Source of the DNA: Furfurilactobacillus milii
GTDB taxonomy: Bacteria > Bacillota > Bacilli > Lactobacillales > Lactobacillaceae
Length of the DNA stretch: 60,594 nucleotides
Direction: 5' to 3'
Assembly: GCF_009863985.1 (NCBI RefSeq)
Contig: NZ_WEZT01000019.1
Span: forward strand, 1-60,594
Below, piece by piece: positions 16,620 through 24,514 of this stretch. The position numbers and the translations under genes are program-made. Numbering within the stretch: position 1 is the first letter of the stretch; each line of letters opens with the position of its first letter. The notes beneath the pieces were generated by a model. The model was not told the origin of the DNA, did no database searches, and saw nothing but the letters and a program-made list of their open reading frames with translations.

Positions 16620-17291
16620 ATGAAAGCAAGAATTAGTCGTTATGTCATTGGTATTATTACCATTTGGGTGATGCTATTTTTGTATCAAACGTCACAGCTT
16701 CCAGTACACATGCCTGAAATAATAGGTGTATCTGAATCTAGAGATTATCAATGGCTCTTTATTATTTTGGTGACAATTACTTCGATTCTATTTATCTGGC
16801 TAGAATTGTATACGATCGACGATGCACGACGCTATTATGGTAATGCGTATATTGAACATCAGACTACCCGTAAGCATAAATGGCTGATGTTTGGCGTCAT
16901 GTTTCTCGCATTAATCATATTTTTAAGCGTTGAACCACTCATTAAAACGCCAATGCCAGAAAACGAGAAAATGATTGAACGGTCTATGATGGGGATGCCA
17001 GTTCTTACCGAATATGTCGAAGTTGTTCTGGCACCAATAATTGAGGAGTTGCTTTTCCGACGGCTATTTTTTGTTTTCTTTTTCAAGGGAATGGCTAACC
17101 CGTGGAAACGAGTCTTAGGAATTGTTGTCAACGGGTTATTTTTTGCCAGTTTGCACACATCGCTACTTTCACCAGGTATGTGGGTCTACGCAGTGATGGG
17201 AATGATTTTTGCGACAACGTATGTGACAACCAAGAATATTAAGTACAGTATTGCTCTTCATTTTCTTAATAATCTGATCTCTGTGCTTTAA
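16620..17291 (+). CDS. CPBP family intramembrane metalloprotease (CAAX protease-like)
   Basis: 223 residues with about six membrane segments. The Abi/CPBP motifs are present: EELLFRRLFFVFFF (E-E-x-x-x-R, about residues 142-155), FFASLHTS (the F-x-x-x-H motif) and a final HFLNN. The family includes prenyl endopeptidases and bacteriocin self-immunity proteins; which applies here is open, and no bacteriocin gene is visible. The ATG at 16620 is chosen because the 24 codons upstream are not protein-like for the family; the ribosome site is weak (AAGG at 12 bases). It shares architecture with the gene at 19066, and the CofE-like gene follows after 39 bases. Confidence 0.8.
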   Translation: MKARISRYVIGIITIWVMLFLYQTSQLPVHMPEIIGVSESRDYQWLFIILVTITSILFIWLELYTIDDARRYYGNAYIEHQTTRKHKWLMFGVMFLALIIFLSVEPLIKTPMPENEKMIERSMMGMPVLTEYVEVVLAPIIEELLFRRLFFVFFFKGMANPWKRVLGIVVNGLFFASLHTSLLSPGMWVYAVMGMIFATTYVTTKNIKYSIALHFLNNLISVL

Positions 17292-17330
17292 AACTTCGTT
17301 AATATTAAATGACATGAGGAAGATGATTTC

Positions 17331-18020
17331 TTGGTAGAAGTGATAGGTCTAAAAGGCATCAACCAAATTGAAGCAAAAGATGATCTTGGAAAACTGATTG
17401 TTACAGGTTTCCAGGATAATGATGTTGTGATCAAACCGTATGACATATTATGCGTGGCATCGAAAATTGTTTCAGTTGCTGAAGAACGGCAAGTTTTGTT
17501 GTCTAATGTTCAACCATCATCTGAAGCAATGAAGATTCATCAACAGGTTCCTCGCAAAGATGCTCGTTTAATTCAGTTAATGTTGAATGAAATTGATGAT
17601 GCAAGTAGTGCACGGTTAACGATTAGTGAGGGATTTATAGGTGCCCGGCTACCGAATGGCCTGTTTTTAACGAGCGCTGGCGTAGATAAACTCGATTCAC
17701 AATCAGCTATTCTGTTGCCACGGTATCCAGATCAATCAGCTAAACGTATCGCGGAGACAATAACAAGATTGACTAGTGTGCCCGTGTCTGTTGTCATTAC
17801 AGATAGCGATGGACGGCCTGACAAAAAGGGTGCAACACAAGTAGCAATTGGTGTGTATGGATTAACGCCAATGCGGTCTACAGAAACATTGTGTGATATG
17901 GTCGCTGCTGCGGCTGGGTTGGAGATGGGACAGCGTGATGCAGGTATTCCAGTCGCAATAGTAAGTGGTCTAAAATATCAGCTTGATACCAATGCGAATA
18001 TTACTGACGCACTCAATTGA
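17331..18020 (+). CDS. CofE-like coenzyme F420:glutamate ligase family protein
   Basis: 229 residues matching the F420-0:gamma-glutamyl ligase fold. The N-terminal half has ASKIVSVAE near residues 43-51, the centre has DDASSARLTISEGFIGARLPNG, and the C-terminal half has VVITDSDGRPDKKGATQVAIGVYGL (residues about 152-176), the ligase nucleotide/metal-binding motif. CofE adds glutamates to F420, a cofactor lactobacilli are not known to make, and no cofC, cofD or fbiC is nearby. It may act on another gamma-glutamyl acceptor. It begins with TTG; GAGGAAG lies 9 bases ahead. No clear terminator follows. Confidence 0.75.
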   Translation: MVEVIGLKGINQIEAKDDLGKLIVTGFQDNDVVIKPYDILCVASKIVSVAEERQVLLSNVQPSSEAMKIHQQVPRKDARLIQLMLNEIDDASSARLTISEGFIGARLPNGLFLTSAGVDKLDSQSAILLPRYPDQSAKRIAETITRLTSVPVSVVITDSDGRPDKKGATQVAIGVYGLTPMRSTETLCDMVAAAAGLEMGQRDAGIPVAIVSGLKYQLDTNANITDALN

Positions 18021-18065
18021 CCGCGTTTTATGAGCTTGGCAGAATTGCGCGCAAACTGTGCAAAT

Positions 18066-18094
18066 TTGACACCGTTTCCGTTTGAGGCGATAAT
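18066..18094 (+). promoter_or_regulatory. Sigma-A type promoter
   Basis: TTGACA, 17 bases, GATAAT. It is the best promoter match in the window and lies 56 bases ahead of the anchored protein gene at 18150. Confidence 0.7.
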
Positions 18095-18149
18095 TATGCA
18101 TTAAAGTTATTGTTCTGTTCTTAAGCAGCAACCCCCTGAGGAGGTTTTT

Positions 18150-18737
18150 ATGCGGCCCCGCAATTATATTTATATTTTAATCGTTGCTTTGGCGGCAATT
18201 GGTGTCGGCATGCTGACCGTTAAACCGGTGGCAGAGTCGAAGCCAGCCACTAGCCAAACGCAGTCAAGTTCAACAAAGGCAACATCAAAGAAAGATTCAT
18301 CAAAAGCGTCTTCACAGAGTTCAACTAAAAAAACGACGCCTAAAAAGGCACCGGCCAAAAAAATCAGTACGGAAACAGTTAGCAACTATACGCTGACAAA
18401 AACGGCGACTGACTTGCCATCAGGCTTAGCAAGTGGACAGGCACCGGCAGGATGGTCAGCACCAATCACCTTAAGATTGTCTAGTGCAGCATTGTCTGGT
18501 ACATCAGAGCAAAATATGGTTCGTTTTGATGGCTTACGCGCAGGAAGTCATTATCGTATTTGGGTCGCTCCCGTAACGTCCTCAGGAACTGCTAAGGCTT
18601 ATAAAATCGATTATGAGCCAACGACATCATCGTCGTACGTTCCGACACGTTTGTTGAGAACGGCATTGACGGAGGCACAGCAATCCGGCGATAGTGTAAG
18701 TCAGCTAGCGTTATACAACGTAAGAGAAAACGGCTAA
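18150..18737 (+). CDS. Membrane-anchored Lys/Ser/Thr-rich protein, unknown function
   Basis: 195 residues. A single N-terminal membrane segment (about residues 6-24, YIYILIVALAAIGVGML) is followed by a low-complexity linker of Lys, Ser, Thr and Gln (about 28-75). A C-terminal domain of about 110 residues (VSNYTLTKTATDLP ... SQLALYNVREN) looks beta-rich and extracellular. I do not recognise the family. There is no LPXTG motif and no lipobox Cys. GAGGAGG lies close before the ATG. It is a single gene with its own promoter. Confidence 0.65.
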   Translation: MRPRNYIYILIVALAAIGVGMLTVKPVAESKPATSQTQSSSTKATSKKDSSKASSQSSTKKTTPKKAPAKKISTETVSNYTLTKTATDLPSGLASGQAPAGWSAPITLRLSSAALSGTSEQNMVRFDGLRAGSHYRIWVAPVTSSGTAKAYKIDYEPTTSSSYVPTRLLRTALTEAQQSGDSVSQLALYNVRENG

Positions 18738-18780
18738 TTAAATATTAAAAAAATCGTAGATGGCCTGTCTAGTGAAGATT

Positions 18781-18885
18781 AGCCGAAGGGCGTCAATATT
18801 GAAACCAAGTCGCGAGATGAGAGACTGTGGTTTAACAGGCTCGAATCGGTCCCACGACAGTGTTTTAATATTGACAACCGCAGGC
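18781..18885 (-). repeat. Element R copy 5, internally deleted
   Basis: Read on the minus strand, P1 is GGTTGTCAATATTAAAAC paired with GTTTCAATATTGACGCC. The box GTGGGACCGATTCGAGCC and the following TCTCATCTCG are present, but the P3 and P4 hairpins are missing. The element runs directly from TCTCG to CGACTTGG, which closes P1. It is about 105 nt instead of about 165-195. Confidence 0.7.
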
Positions 18886-18914
18886 GACTTTTTAGTACAA
18901 ACAAAGCCATATGA

Positions 18915-18961
18915 TAAAAAACACGCTGACTTCTCAGCTTTTTTGAGAGGCCAGCGTGTTT
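18915..18961 (-). terminator. Terminator-like hairpin (T-tract on the minus strand)
   Basis: AAACACGCTG and CAGCGTGTTT plus inner pairing form a hairpin; the minus strand continues with TTTTTTATC. On the plus strand it is not followed by T. Its position just upstream of R copy 5 on the minus strand could insulate that element. Confidence 0.55.
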
Positions 18962-19065
18962 ACGCTTTGCTAATATAAAAATTAGTCAAGACAGTTTTCC
19001 TTGCACTCATCGCAATATACTGTCTATGATATGCCTAATAAATGGATTAAAAGTGGTGACGATAA

Positions 19066-19749
19066 ATGACAGCAGACCGTATCAGAAGGTATCTAATGGG
19101 AGCCGGCGCAATGTTTGGCCTGTTCCTGCTTGAACAAGTGGCGGCAACGCTTTCACAACTGCCCAGCATGCTCCGATTGACGAGTGTACCTGCCCAAATC
19201 ACGTTTGGCGTACTTACCACAATAATAAGTATTTTGGTGTTCTGGGCGTTATGGCGAGCATATCAAAATGGATTAGCTAATCGCGAACCACGTTATTTTG
19301 ATCAACAACCCACCCGTCGTCACAAATGGCTCGTACTTGGCTTGATGGTGATTGCACTGATTGCGTTGATCGTGGCAGAAGGATTGATTCACAGCAAGTC
19401 GTCGGAGAATCAGAGGGCCATTGAACAGATGTTTAAGACAACACCGTGGTTAACTTTGTACTTTGGCGTGTTTGGCGCACCAATTCTGGAAGAACTCATT
19501 TTCCGTGGCCTGTTCTTTAATTACTTCTTCATGAAGTTGAATAAACGGTGGGTGAAAGTTCTAGGAATCATCGTGAATGGCCTGCTATTTGCCCAACTGC
19601 ACACAAATTTGTGGACACCAGATGCTTGGGTATACTTCGTTATGGGCGCTATCTTGGCGACAACTTATGTTCAAACAAAAGATATCCGCTTCGACATTGG
19701 TCTCCACTTTGCAAATAATGCGTTTGCCATGTTTTCGATGCTACTCTAA
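19066..19749 (+). CDS. CPBP family intramembrane metalloprotease, second copy
   Basis: 227 residues, similar in layout to the protein at 16620. The sequence RRHKWLVLGLM (the other has RKHKWLMFGVM) is followed by APILEELIFRGLFFNYFF (E-E-x-x-x-R) and LFAQLHTNLWTPDAWVYFVMG (the other has FASLHTSLLSPGMWVYAVMG). It ends with HFANNAF, the last catalytic motif. The similarity indicates duplication with an insertion of about 1.8 kb between the copies. The ribosome site is weak (GGTGA). It overlaps the convergent TIM-barrel gene by 9 bases. Confidence 0.8.
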   Translation: MTADRIRRYLMGAGAMFGLFLLEQVAATLSQLPSMLRLTSVPAQITFGVLTTIISILVFWALWRAYQNGLANREPRYFDQQPTRRHKWLVLGLMVIALIALIVAEGLIHSKSSENQRAIEQMFKTTPWLTLYFGVFGAPILEELIFRGLFFNYFFMKLNKRWVKVLGIIVNGLLFAQLHTNLWTPDAWVYFVMGAILATTYVQTKDIRFDIGLHFANNAFAMFSMLL

Positions 19750-20559
19750 ATTTGCTGCGACTTGTTTTAGGTAGTCATATGAGTTGAGCATTTCTGTGGC
19801 TTTGGTAGGATCTGCCAGATTAATTTCGAAAATGCTGGATGCTTTAGGATTCAGCAGTGGCAATACGCGAGCCCAGTCAATCCGGCCAAGTCCAAGCGTT
19901 AGGCTATCGTGCGTTAGGCCCATTGAATCGACAAGGTGGTAGTGAACGACATGATCACCCAGTTTGGCTAGGGATGCTGCCAGCACATCATTGCTGCCGT
20001 GATTCTTGATGAAACAATGGCTGGTATCAAACGCCAACCAGTAGTTACGATCGAAAATAACCTGATCCATGTGGGGATCACCATAGAAAAATAGTGGCGA
20101 GATAGAATTTTCGAACATGATGTGGTCGCCGCCTTGTTTGGCGTATTCATCCAAACGTTCGAAGACAACATGTTGAGCTGTTTCAAAATTGGGATACAGA
20201 TCGATGAAATGCTGCGTTTGCCGCGAGTAAGAACCATGTAGTAATAACTGAATGTCGTTTTTAACGGCTAAATTTAGCAATGTGTCGGAACTGTACCGTA
20301 AAAAATGGTACAAGTCCGGCATTTCTTTTTCCGGCGTGACCATTTCGTTGAACCACTTGCCATACCGCATCGGTTGGTGCATCACAATTCTTGGCGTGAC
20401 ATCCTTTGCTTCGTCAATGGCATCCTGCAAATGGCTGAGGCCTTCTGGTGTTAAATCGTGTTGATCTAAATAAAATTCGAAGACATCGGGATGATATTGG
20501 AGCCGGTTACGGTATTGTGCGGGATCCGTGCTGCCTTTTAACCCAAGTAATACTTTCAT
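19741..20559 (-). CDS. TIM-barrel sugar phosphate isomerase/epimerase-like protein
   Basis: 272 residues of the xylose isomerase-like TIM-barrel type (also used by UV-damage endonuclease UvdE). Candidate metal-ligand segments are VMHQPMRYG, LLLHGSYS, MFENSISP, AFDTSHCF, HYHLVDS and FEINLAD. The substrate is unknown. The start codon abuts an IS30 remnant. The native ribosome site AGGAGG is now on the far side of the insertion, and a ribosome starting there would read ATG AGG TAG. Translation therefore depends on the duplicated ATG without a ribosome site, so the gene may be silent or weakly made though its frame is intact. Confidence 0.65.
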   Translation of the reverse strand: MKVLLGLKGSTDPAQYRNRLQYHPDVFEFYLDQHDLTPEGLSHLQDAIDEAKDVTPRIVMHQPMRYGKWFNEMVTPEKEMPDLYHFLRYSSDTLLNLAVKNDIQLLLHGSYSRQTQHFIDLYPNFETAQHVVFERLDEYAKQGGDHIMFENSISPLFFYGDPHMDQVIFDRNYWLAFDTSHCFIKNHGSNDVLAASLAKLGDHVVHYHLVDSMGLTHDSLTLGLGRIDWARVLPLLNPKASSIFEINLADPTKATEMLNSYDYLKQVAANLE

Positions 20560-20754
20560 GGTAGATTGTAAAATTAATCCGAACGCTGTTCGGACAAAAA
20601 AGATCAGCTTCCTTTAAAATGGTGTTTACCACAAACCCATCTTTTAGGAGCTGATCATTAACCAGCGACCGCTTAAAATACTCGACTGGCAAACACCGTA
20701 TCAGGTTATGCTGACAAATTTGTCCAAAAATTCGGATTAAATTTGCAATCTACC
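20560..20754. mobile_element. IS30-family deletion derivative (195 bp, MITE-like)
   Basis: Terminal inverted repeats are GGTAGATTGTAAAATTAATCC on the left and its near-complement ending CAATCTACC on the right. The interior joins the left leader (with TTAGGAGCTGATCA, probably the transposase ribosome site) directly to the last 27 or so transposase codons (NQRPLKILDWQTPYQVML, stop at 20738-20740). The target TCAT is duplicated at both ends (20556-20559 and 20755-20758). The same family's 3' end is at 1-97. Confidence 0.85.
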
Positions 20755-20802
20755 TCATATAAACCTCCTATGCTTTTAGGTAAAAATATGTGACAGTCTA
20801 TT

Positions 20803-20847
20803 AAAAATTGGTTATGTTCAATTCAAACGAACATAGCCAATTTTTTT
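20803..20847. terminator. Bidirectional intrinsic terminator
   Basis: AAAAATTGGTTATGTTC and GAACATAGCCAATTTTTT pair around a nine-base loop. On the minus strand it ends the HAD phosphatase transcript and keeps it from reading into the IS remnant and TIM-barrel gene. Confidence 0.85.
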
Positions 20848-20886
20848 ACGTATGTTAAGTGTATGAGAAGATGGTTCCGTCAATTT

Positions 20887-21687
20887 TTAGAAGGCAAACG
20901 TTTCTAAAAATTGAGCGACACCGTCGTCATCGTTGTTACCCGTAACGTCGGTGCCCGCCGCTTTGATTTCGGGTTTGCCATTATCCATAACTACGCCAAC
21001 TTTGGCTGCTTTCAACATACCTAGATCGTTTTCAGCATCACCGAATGACATCAGGTTATCAAACGTCATGTTGTAGTGTTTCAACAAAGCGCTAAGGCCA
21101 ACATGTTTGTCCATGTCTTTATCCAAAAATTCAAGAATCTTTGGTTGTGAGCGAACTGCGTGATATTTGGCTGTCATTGCCGGCGTGAGGTTGGCAACGG
21201 CATCGTCCAGTACGTCTGGGTCGTAGGACATGACAGCCTTGCTGTAGTCACCCTCGGGTAAGTCTTTGAAATCACGGTGAGTAAAGGTTAACCCCGCGTT
21301 GAGCATTTTTTCGTAATAGGAGTTAGGCAAGTCAGCCAGTGGCCAAACCTGTTCAAAGTCCAAGACGTCGAGTGGATAGTGGTGTTCACTGCAGTAGTCG
21401 TGGAGTAAGGATAAATTTTCCTTTCTAATGCCTTGTTGAAATAGCTTTTGGTGGCCCACATTTTGAATAACTAATGCGCCATTAAATGTGATGGTGTAAT
21501 CGTCTTCGTTAGTAAGACCAAGCTGTTCAATATATTTCCAAATGGCGTTGATTGGTCGACCAGTACAGAGCACCACTTTGATGCCTTTCTGATGGAGTTG
21601 TTTTAAAATCTTTTCATTACGTGGACTGATTTTTTTGTCACTCGTCAATAGAGTGCCGTCTAAGTCCAAAGCAACCATTTTAATCAT
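20887..21687 (-). CDS. HAD-superfamily phosphatase, Cof/YidA type
   Basis: 266 residues. Motif I LDLDGTLLTSD (residues 7-17), motif II LCTGRP, and motif IV SFGDAENDLGMLKAA, with a C2 cap between, define a Cof-type HAD phosphatase, probably acting on sugar phosphates or flavin precursors. The ATG at 21687 has GGAGG 7 bases upstream; the frame extends further but without the family pattern. It is a monocistronic gene ended by the hairpin at 20803. It is a different branch from the HAD at 1869. Confidence 0.85.
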   Translation of the reverse strand: MIKMVALDLDGTLLTSDKKISPRNEKILKQLHQKGIKVVLCTGRPINAIWKYIEQLGLTNEDDYTITFNGALVIQNVGHQKLFQQGIRKENLSLLHDYCSEHHYPLDVLDFEQVWPLADLPNSYYEKMLNAGLTFTHRDFKDLPEGDYSKAVMSYDPDVLDDAVANLTPAMTAKYHAVRSQPKILEFLDKDMDKHVGLSALLKHYNMTFDNLMSFGDAENDLGMLKAAKVGVVMDNGKPEIKAAGTDVTGNNDDDGVAQFLETFAF

Positions 21688-21976
21688 GAGAATCCTCCGT
21701 ATTTGTGGACGATGCCACCGTGTTTTCAGTCTAATTCGTAAGGACAACGAACACTGACGAATCAAACAAACTTACATCATAACGGTAGCATAGTTTGTTC
21801 ACTCGAGAACAAGTTTTTCGACAATTTCCAAAAAGGGGCGTGTTTTTGATTAATTTGATTTAACTTTGTTAGGGAAGCCAGTAAAATAAAGTTAGCAAGA
21901 GAATTGCTAAGAAAATTGGCAGGAAGTTAACATGAAACGGCCAAGGATTTTAGCAAGAAAGTTGGGAGTGGGTAGG

Positions 21977-22864
21977 ATGAATTATGAAAGTGAATATCGT
22001 TTTGATGGTAGTGAACGGCTTCATTTAAAGAATCAAGCAACCAGTTTGCCAAGCCCCGTGCCAGACAAGGATAAAATCAAGGCTCAGTTAGCTGACAACA
22101 TTACGAAATTGGCCGATCTCCAGTCGCGTTTATATGCACAATCTAGCTATGGTGTGGTTGTGCTGTTGCAAGGAATGGATGCGGCTGGTAAGGACAGCAT
22201 GATTCGTCACGTGATGAGCGGTTTAGACCCAGAAGGGACATCAGTGGTGAGCTTCAAACAACCAACGAGTAACGAGTTGGCCCACGATTATTTATGGCGA
22301 ATTTCTTCTGCACTCCCACGTCGCGGCAGTATTCAAATTTTCAACCGCTCCCAGTATGAGGACGTGTTGATTAGCCGTGTTCATCCTGAAATATTATTGG
22401 GTCAGCATTTGCCTGGCATTAACCAGCTTAGCGACGTCACGGATGACTTTTTTAATCAACGTTTTCGTGACATCACTCACTTTGAAGAATATTTAAAGCA
22501 CAACGGTTTTATCATGGTGAAGTTCTTTCTCCACTATTCGCGGGACGAACAGAAACGTCGGTTTGAAAAACGCATTGAAGTGCCTGATAAGAACTGGAAG
22601 TTTTCCGCGGCTGACATCAAGGAACGTGCCTTTTGGGATGATTACCAAAAGGCCTATGAAGATATGCTGAATCACACGGCTACAAAGGAAAATCCGTGGT
22701 ACATCATTCCATCGGATTCTAAATGGAATTCACGGATGGTTGTTTCAGACATTTTAACGACCAGATTAGCGGCCTTGAAGCCAGAATATCCAACGGTTAC
22801 CGACGAACAAAAACAGCAGTTGCATGAAATTTTGAATCATTTGCAAACGGACAAAAAAGCGTGA
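21977..22864 (+). CDS. ppk2: Polyphosphate kinase 2 family (polyphosphate:nucleotide phosphotransferase)
   Basis: 295 residues from the ATG at 21977. PPK2 transfers phosphate between polyphosphate and nucleoside mono- or diphosphates. The P-loop-like motif is LLQGMDAAGKDSMI (about residues 56-69), the family's PRRGSIQIFNRSQYEDVLISRVHP follows (about 114-137), and the lid has RDEQKRRFEKRI. The start at 21977 fits the family's YRFDG opening and has GGGAG 8 bases ahead. An upstream ATG at 21932 with AGGAAG adds 15 residues and cannot be excluded. It is the first gene of the polyphosphate operon. Confidence 0.88.
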   Translation: MNYESEYRFDGSERLHLKNQATSLPSPVPDKDKIKAQLADNITKLADLQSRLYAQSSYGVVVLLQGMDAAGKDSMIRHVMSGLDPEGTSVVSFKQPTSNELAHDYLWRISSALPRRGSIQIFNRSQYEDVLISRVHPEILLGQHLPGINQLSDVTDDFFNQRFRDITHFEEYLKHNGFIMVKFFLHYSRDEQKRRFEKRIEVPDKNWKFSAADIKERAFWDDYQKAYEDMLNHTATKENPWYIIPSDSKWNSRMVVSDILTTRLAALKPEYPTVTDEQKQQLHEILNHLQTDKKA

Positions 22865-22886
22865 AATAAGTAAGAGGGGGGATGTC

Positions 22887-24413
22887 ATGGCCAAAGGAAG
22901 TTTATATGGCGCAATGGTGATTAGCGCGCAGGACATGCAGCTAATTATCGTTGATGTTAAGAGACAAGCAGTCATTGAGCGGGTCAGTGCACCCATTCAT
23001 CTAGGCAACGATTTGTTTGCGGGGAAACGAATTGACCCGGAACGGTCTGACGAAGTTGTCACGATTCTTCAGCGTTTCTTGCAATTGCTGAAGGATTATA
23101 ACGTGACGGATTATCGCCTGGTGGCCTCACATACAATTACCAGAGCGGAGAACATTGATTATATTCGTGATCACATCTACATCATGACGGGCGTGACCTT
23201 GCATTTTATGACGGTCAATGAGGAATCGCTGTTTTCTTATGAAGCAGCGCAGTTGTTGTCCAACTTCAACGAACTCATTAGTGGTCGAACCGTGTTGATG
23301 CAAGTTGGTGCCAGCATGGTGCATTTCATGATGTTTGTTGATGGGCACTTAACGTTAACCCGGGAGTTGTTCCTAGGCCCGCTTCAAGTTGCGACCCAGT
23401 TGCAGAATTTAGAGCATAAAGTGGAGTCCTATCAGGAAGTCCTTAGCGATTATTTGCATTCAAAGCTAGTGAGTCTATATCAATACTTACCCGATGAGCC
23501 GTTTGACAAGGTTATTTTGATGGGTTCCAAACTGAACTTGTTGGAGAACCTTATTCCCAAGGGTAAACGGTACGTTCAATTAAGTCGCAAAGACTTCGAT
23601 AAACAATTCCAGTCAGTTGTACAAATGACGCCGCAGGACATGTTGAACCAAAACAATCTACCGGCTGACCAAGTTAATGAGGTGTTACCACTTTTCCTAT
23701 TACTGGATGAGGTCTTCAATCATTTGCACACAAAGTCCATTCACTTAACTGACTTTAAAGTGATTGATGGGTGTGTCGTAGATGAAGAAATGAGTCGGAA
23801 GAAACATCCACGGAATACCGATGCGGTCAGTCAGGTTATGCTGGGGGCCGCTTATGAGTTGGCGCGTAGATTTCACGTCGATGAACGGCACCAACAGTCT
23901 GTCGTGTTGTTTGCAACCCAGCTGTTTGACCGTTTGAAGAAGATTCATGGATTGGGTTCTCGTGAGCGTCTGCTACTCCAATTGGCCGCTATTTTGCAGG
24001 ACAGTGGTTTGTTCATTGATAGTACGCAACATGCTTTTCACTCCGAGTACATTATTAATCACTCCGAAATGTTGGGCTTGCGCGCTGATGAACAGGTGGA
24101 AGTGGCCGCTATTGCCCGGTACCACAGTTCTGAAACGGTATCGGCTGATTTGAGCCGTTTTAACATCACAATGGATAATCGGTTAGTGATGGTAAAGCTG
24201 GCGGCTATTTTACGTTTGGCAGATGCGCTAGATGACAGTCGGCTGCATAAGATTTCTAAAATCAGTGTTTCTATCAAGAAGCCAGAGATCATCATCCATG
24301 CCACCGCTAATGATGACATTGAGTTGGAAACTTGGACTTTCAATGGCAAACGTAAATTCTTCGAAGAGGTTTACGGCATGACGCCGATTTTGAGGAGAAC
24401 TGGTCGATTTTAG
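22887..24413 (+). CDS. PPX/GppA-family protein with degenerate motifs and HD-like C-terminal domain
   Basis: 508 residues with the layout of long exopolyphosphatases: two actin-like ATPase halves (about 1-300) and an HD-like helical domain (about 315-500). Diagnostic residues are changed. The N-terminal phosphate loop (usually DxGSNS) reads VISAQDMQ, the usual SGEEEA is VNEESLFSYEA, the DxGGGS loop is MQVGASMVH, and the HD pair (LHDIG) is LQDSG. It may be an inactive or regulatory paralogue, since a canonical PPX lies two genes on. It starts 22 bases after ppk2, with AGGGGGG before the ATG. Confidence 0.75.
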   Translation: MAKGSLYGAMVISAQDMQLIIVDVKRQAVIERVSAPIHLGNDLFAGKRIDPERSDEVVTILQRFLQLLKDYNVTDYRLVASHTITRAENIDYIRDHIYIMTGVTLHFMTVNEESLFSYEAAQLLSNFNELISGRTVLMQVGASMVHFMMFVDGHLTLTRELFLGPLQVATQLQNLEHKVESYQEVLSDYLHSKLVSLYQYLPDEPFDKVILMGSKLNLLENLIPKGKRYVQLSRKDFDKQFQSVVQMTPQDMLNQNNLPADQVNEVLPLFLLLDEVFNHLHTKSIHLTDFKVIDGCVVDEEMSRKKHPRNTDAVSQVMLGAAYELARRFHVDERHQQSVVLFATQLFDRLKKIHGLGSRERLLLQLAAILQDSGLFIDSTQHAFHSEYIINHSEMLGLRADEQVEVAAIARYHSSETVSADLSRFNITMDNRLVMVKLAAILRLADALDDSRLHKISKISVSIKKPEIIIHATANDDIELETWTFNGKRKFFEEVYGMTPILRRTGRF

Positions 24414-24514
24414 TGGTGTATCGATTTTTAAAGAACTGCTAAGCGGCAGTGGCGAAATGACACGTATTCGGTTTGAATCAATATAGGAGAGTTGAACCGA
24501 CAGGAGGGATAAGG

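Noticed and set aside
18760-18978. 72-codon frame across R copy 5
   Set aside because: It follows the repeat's inverted arms and has no protein-like composition.
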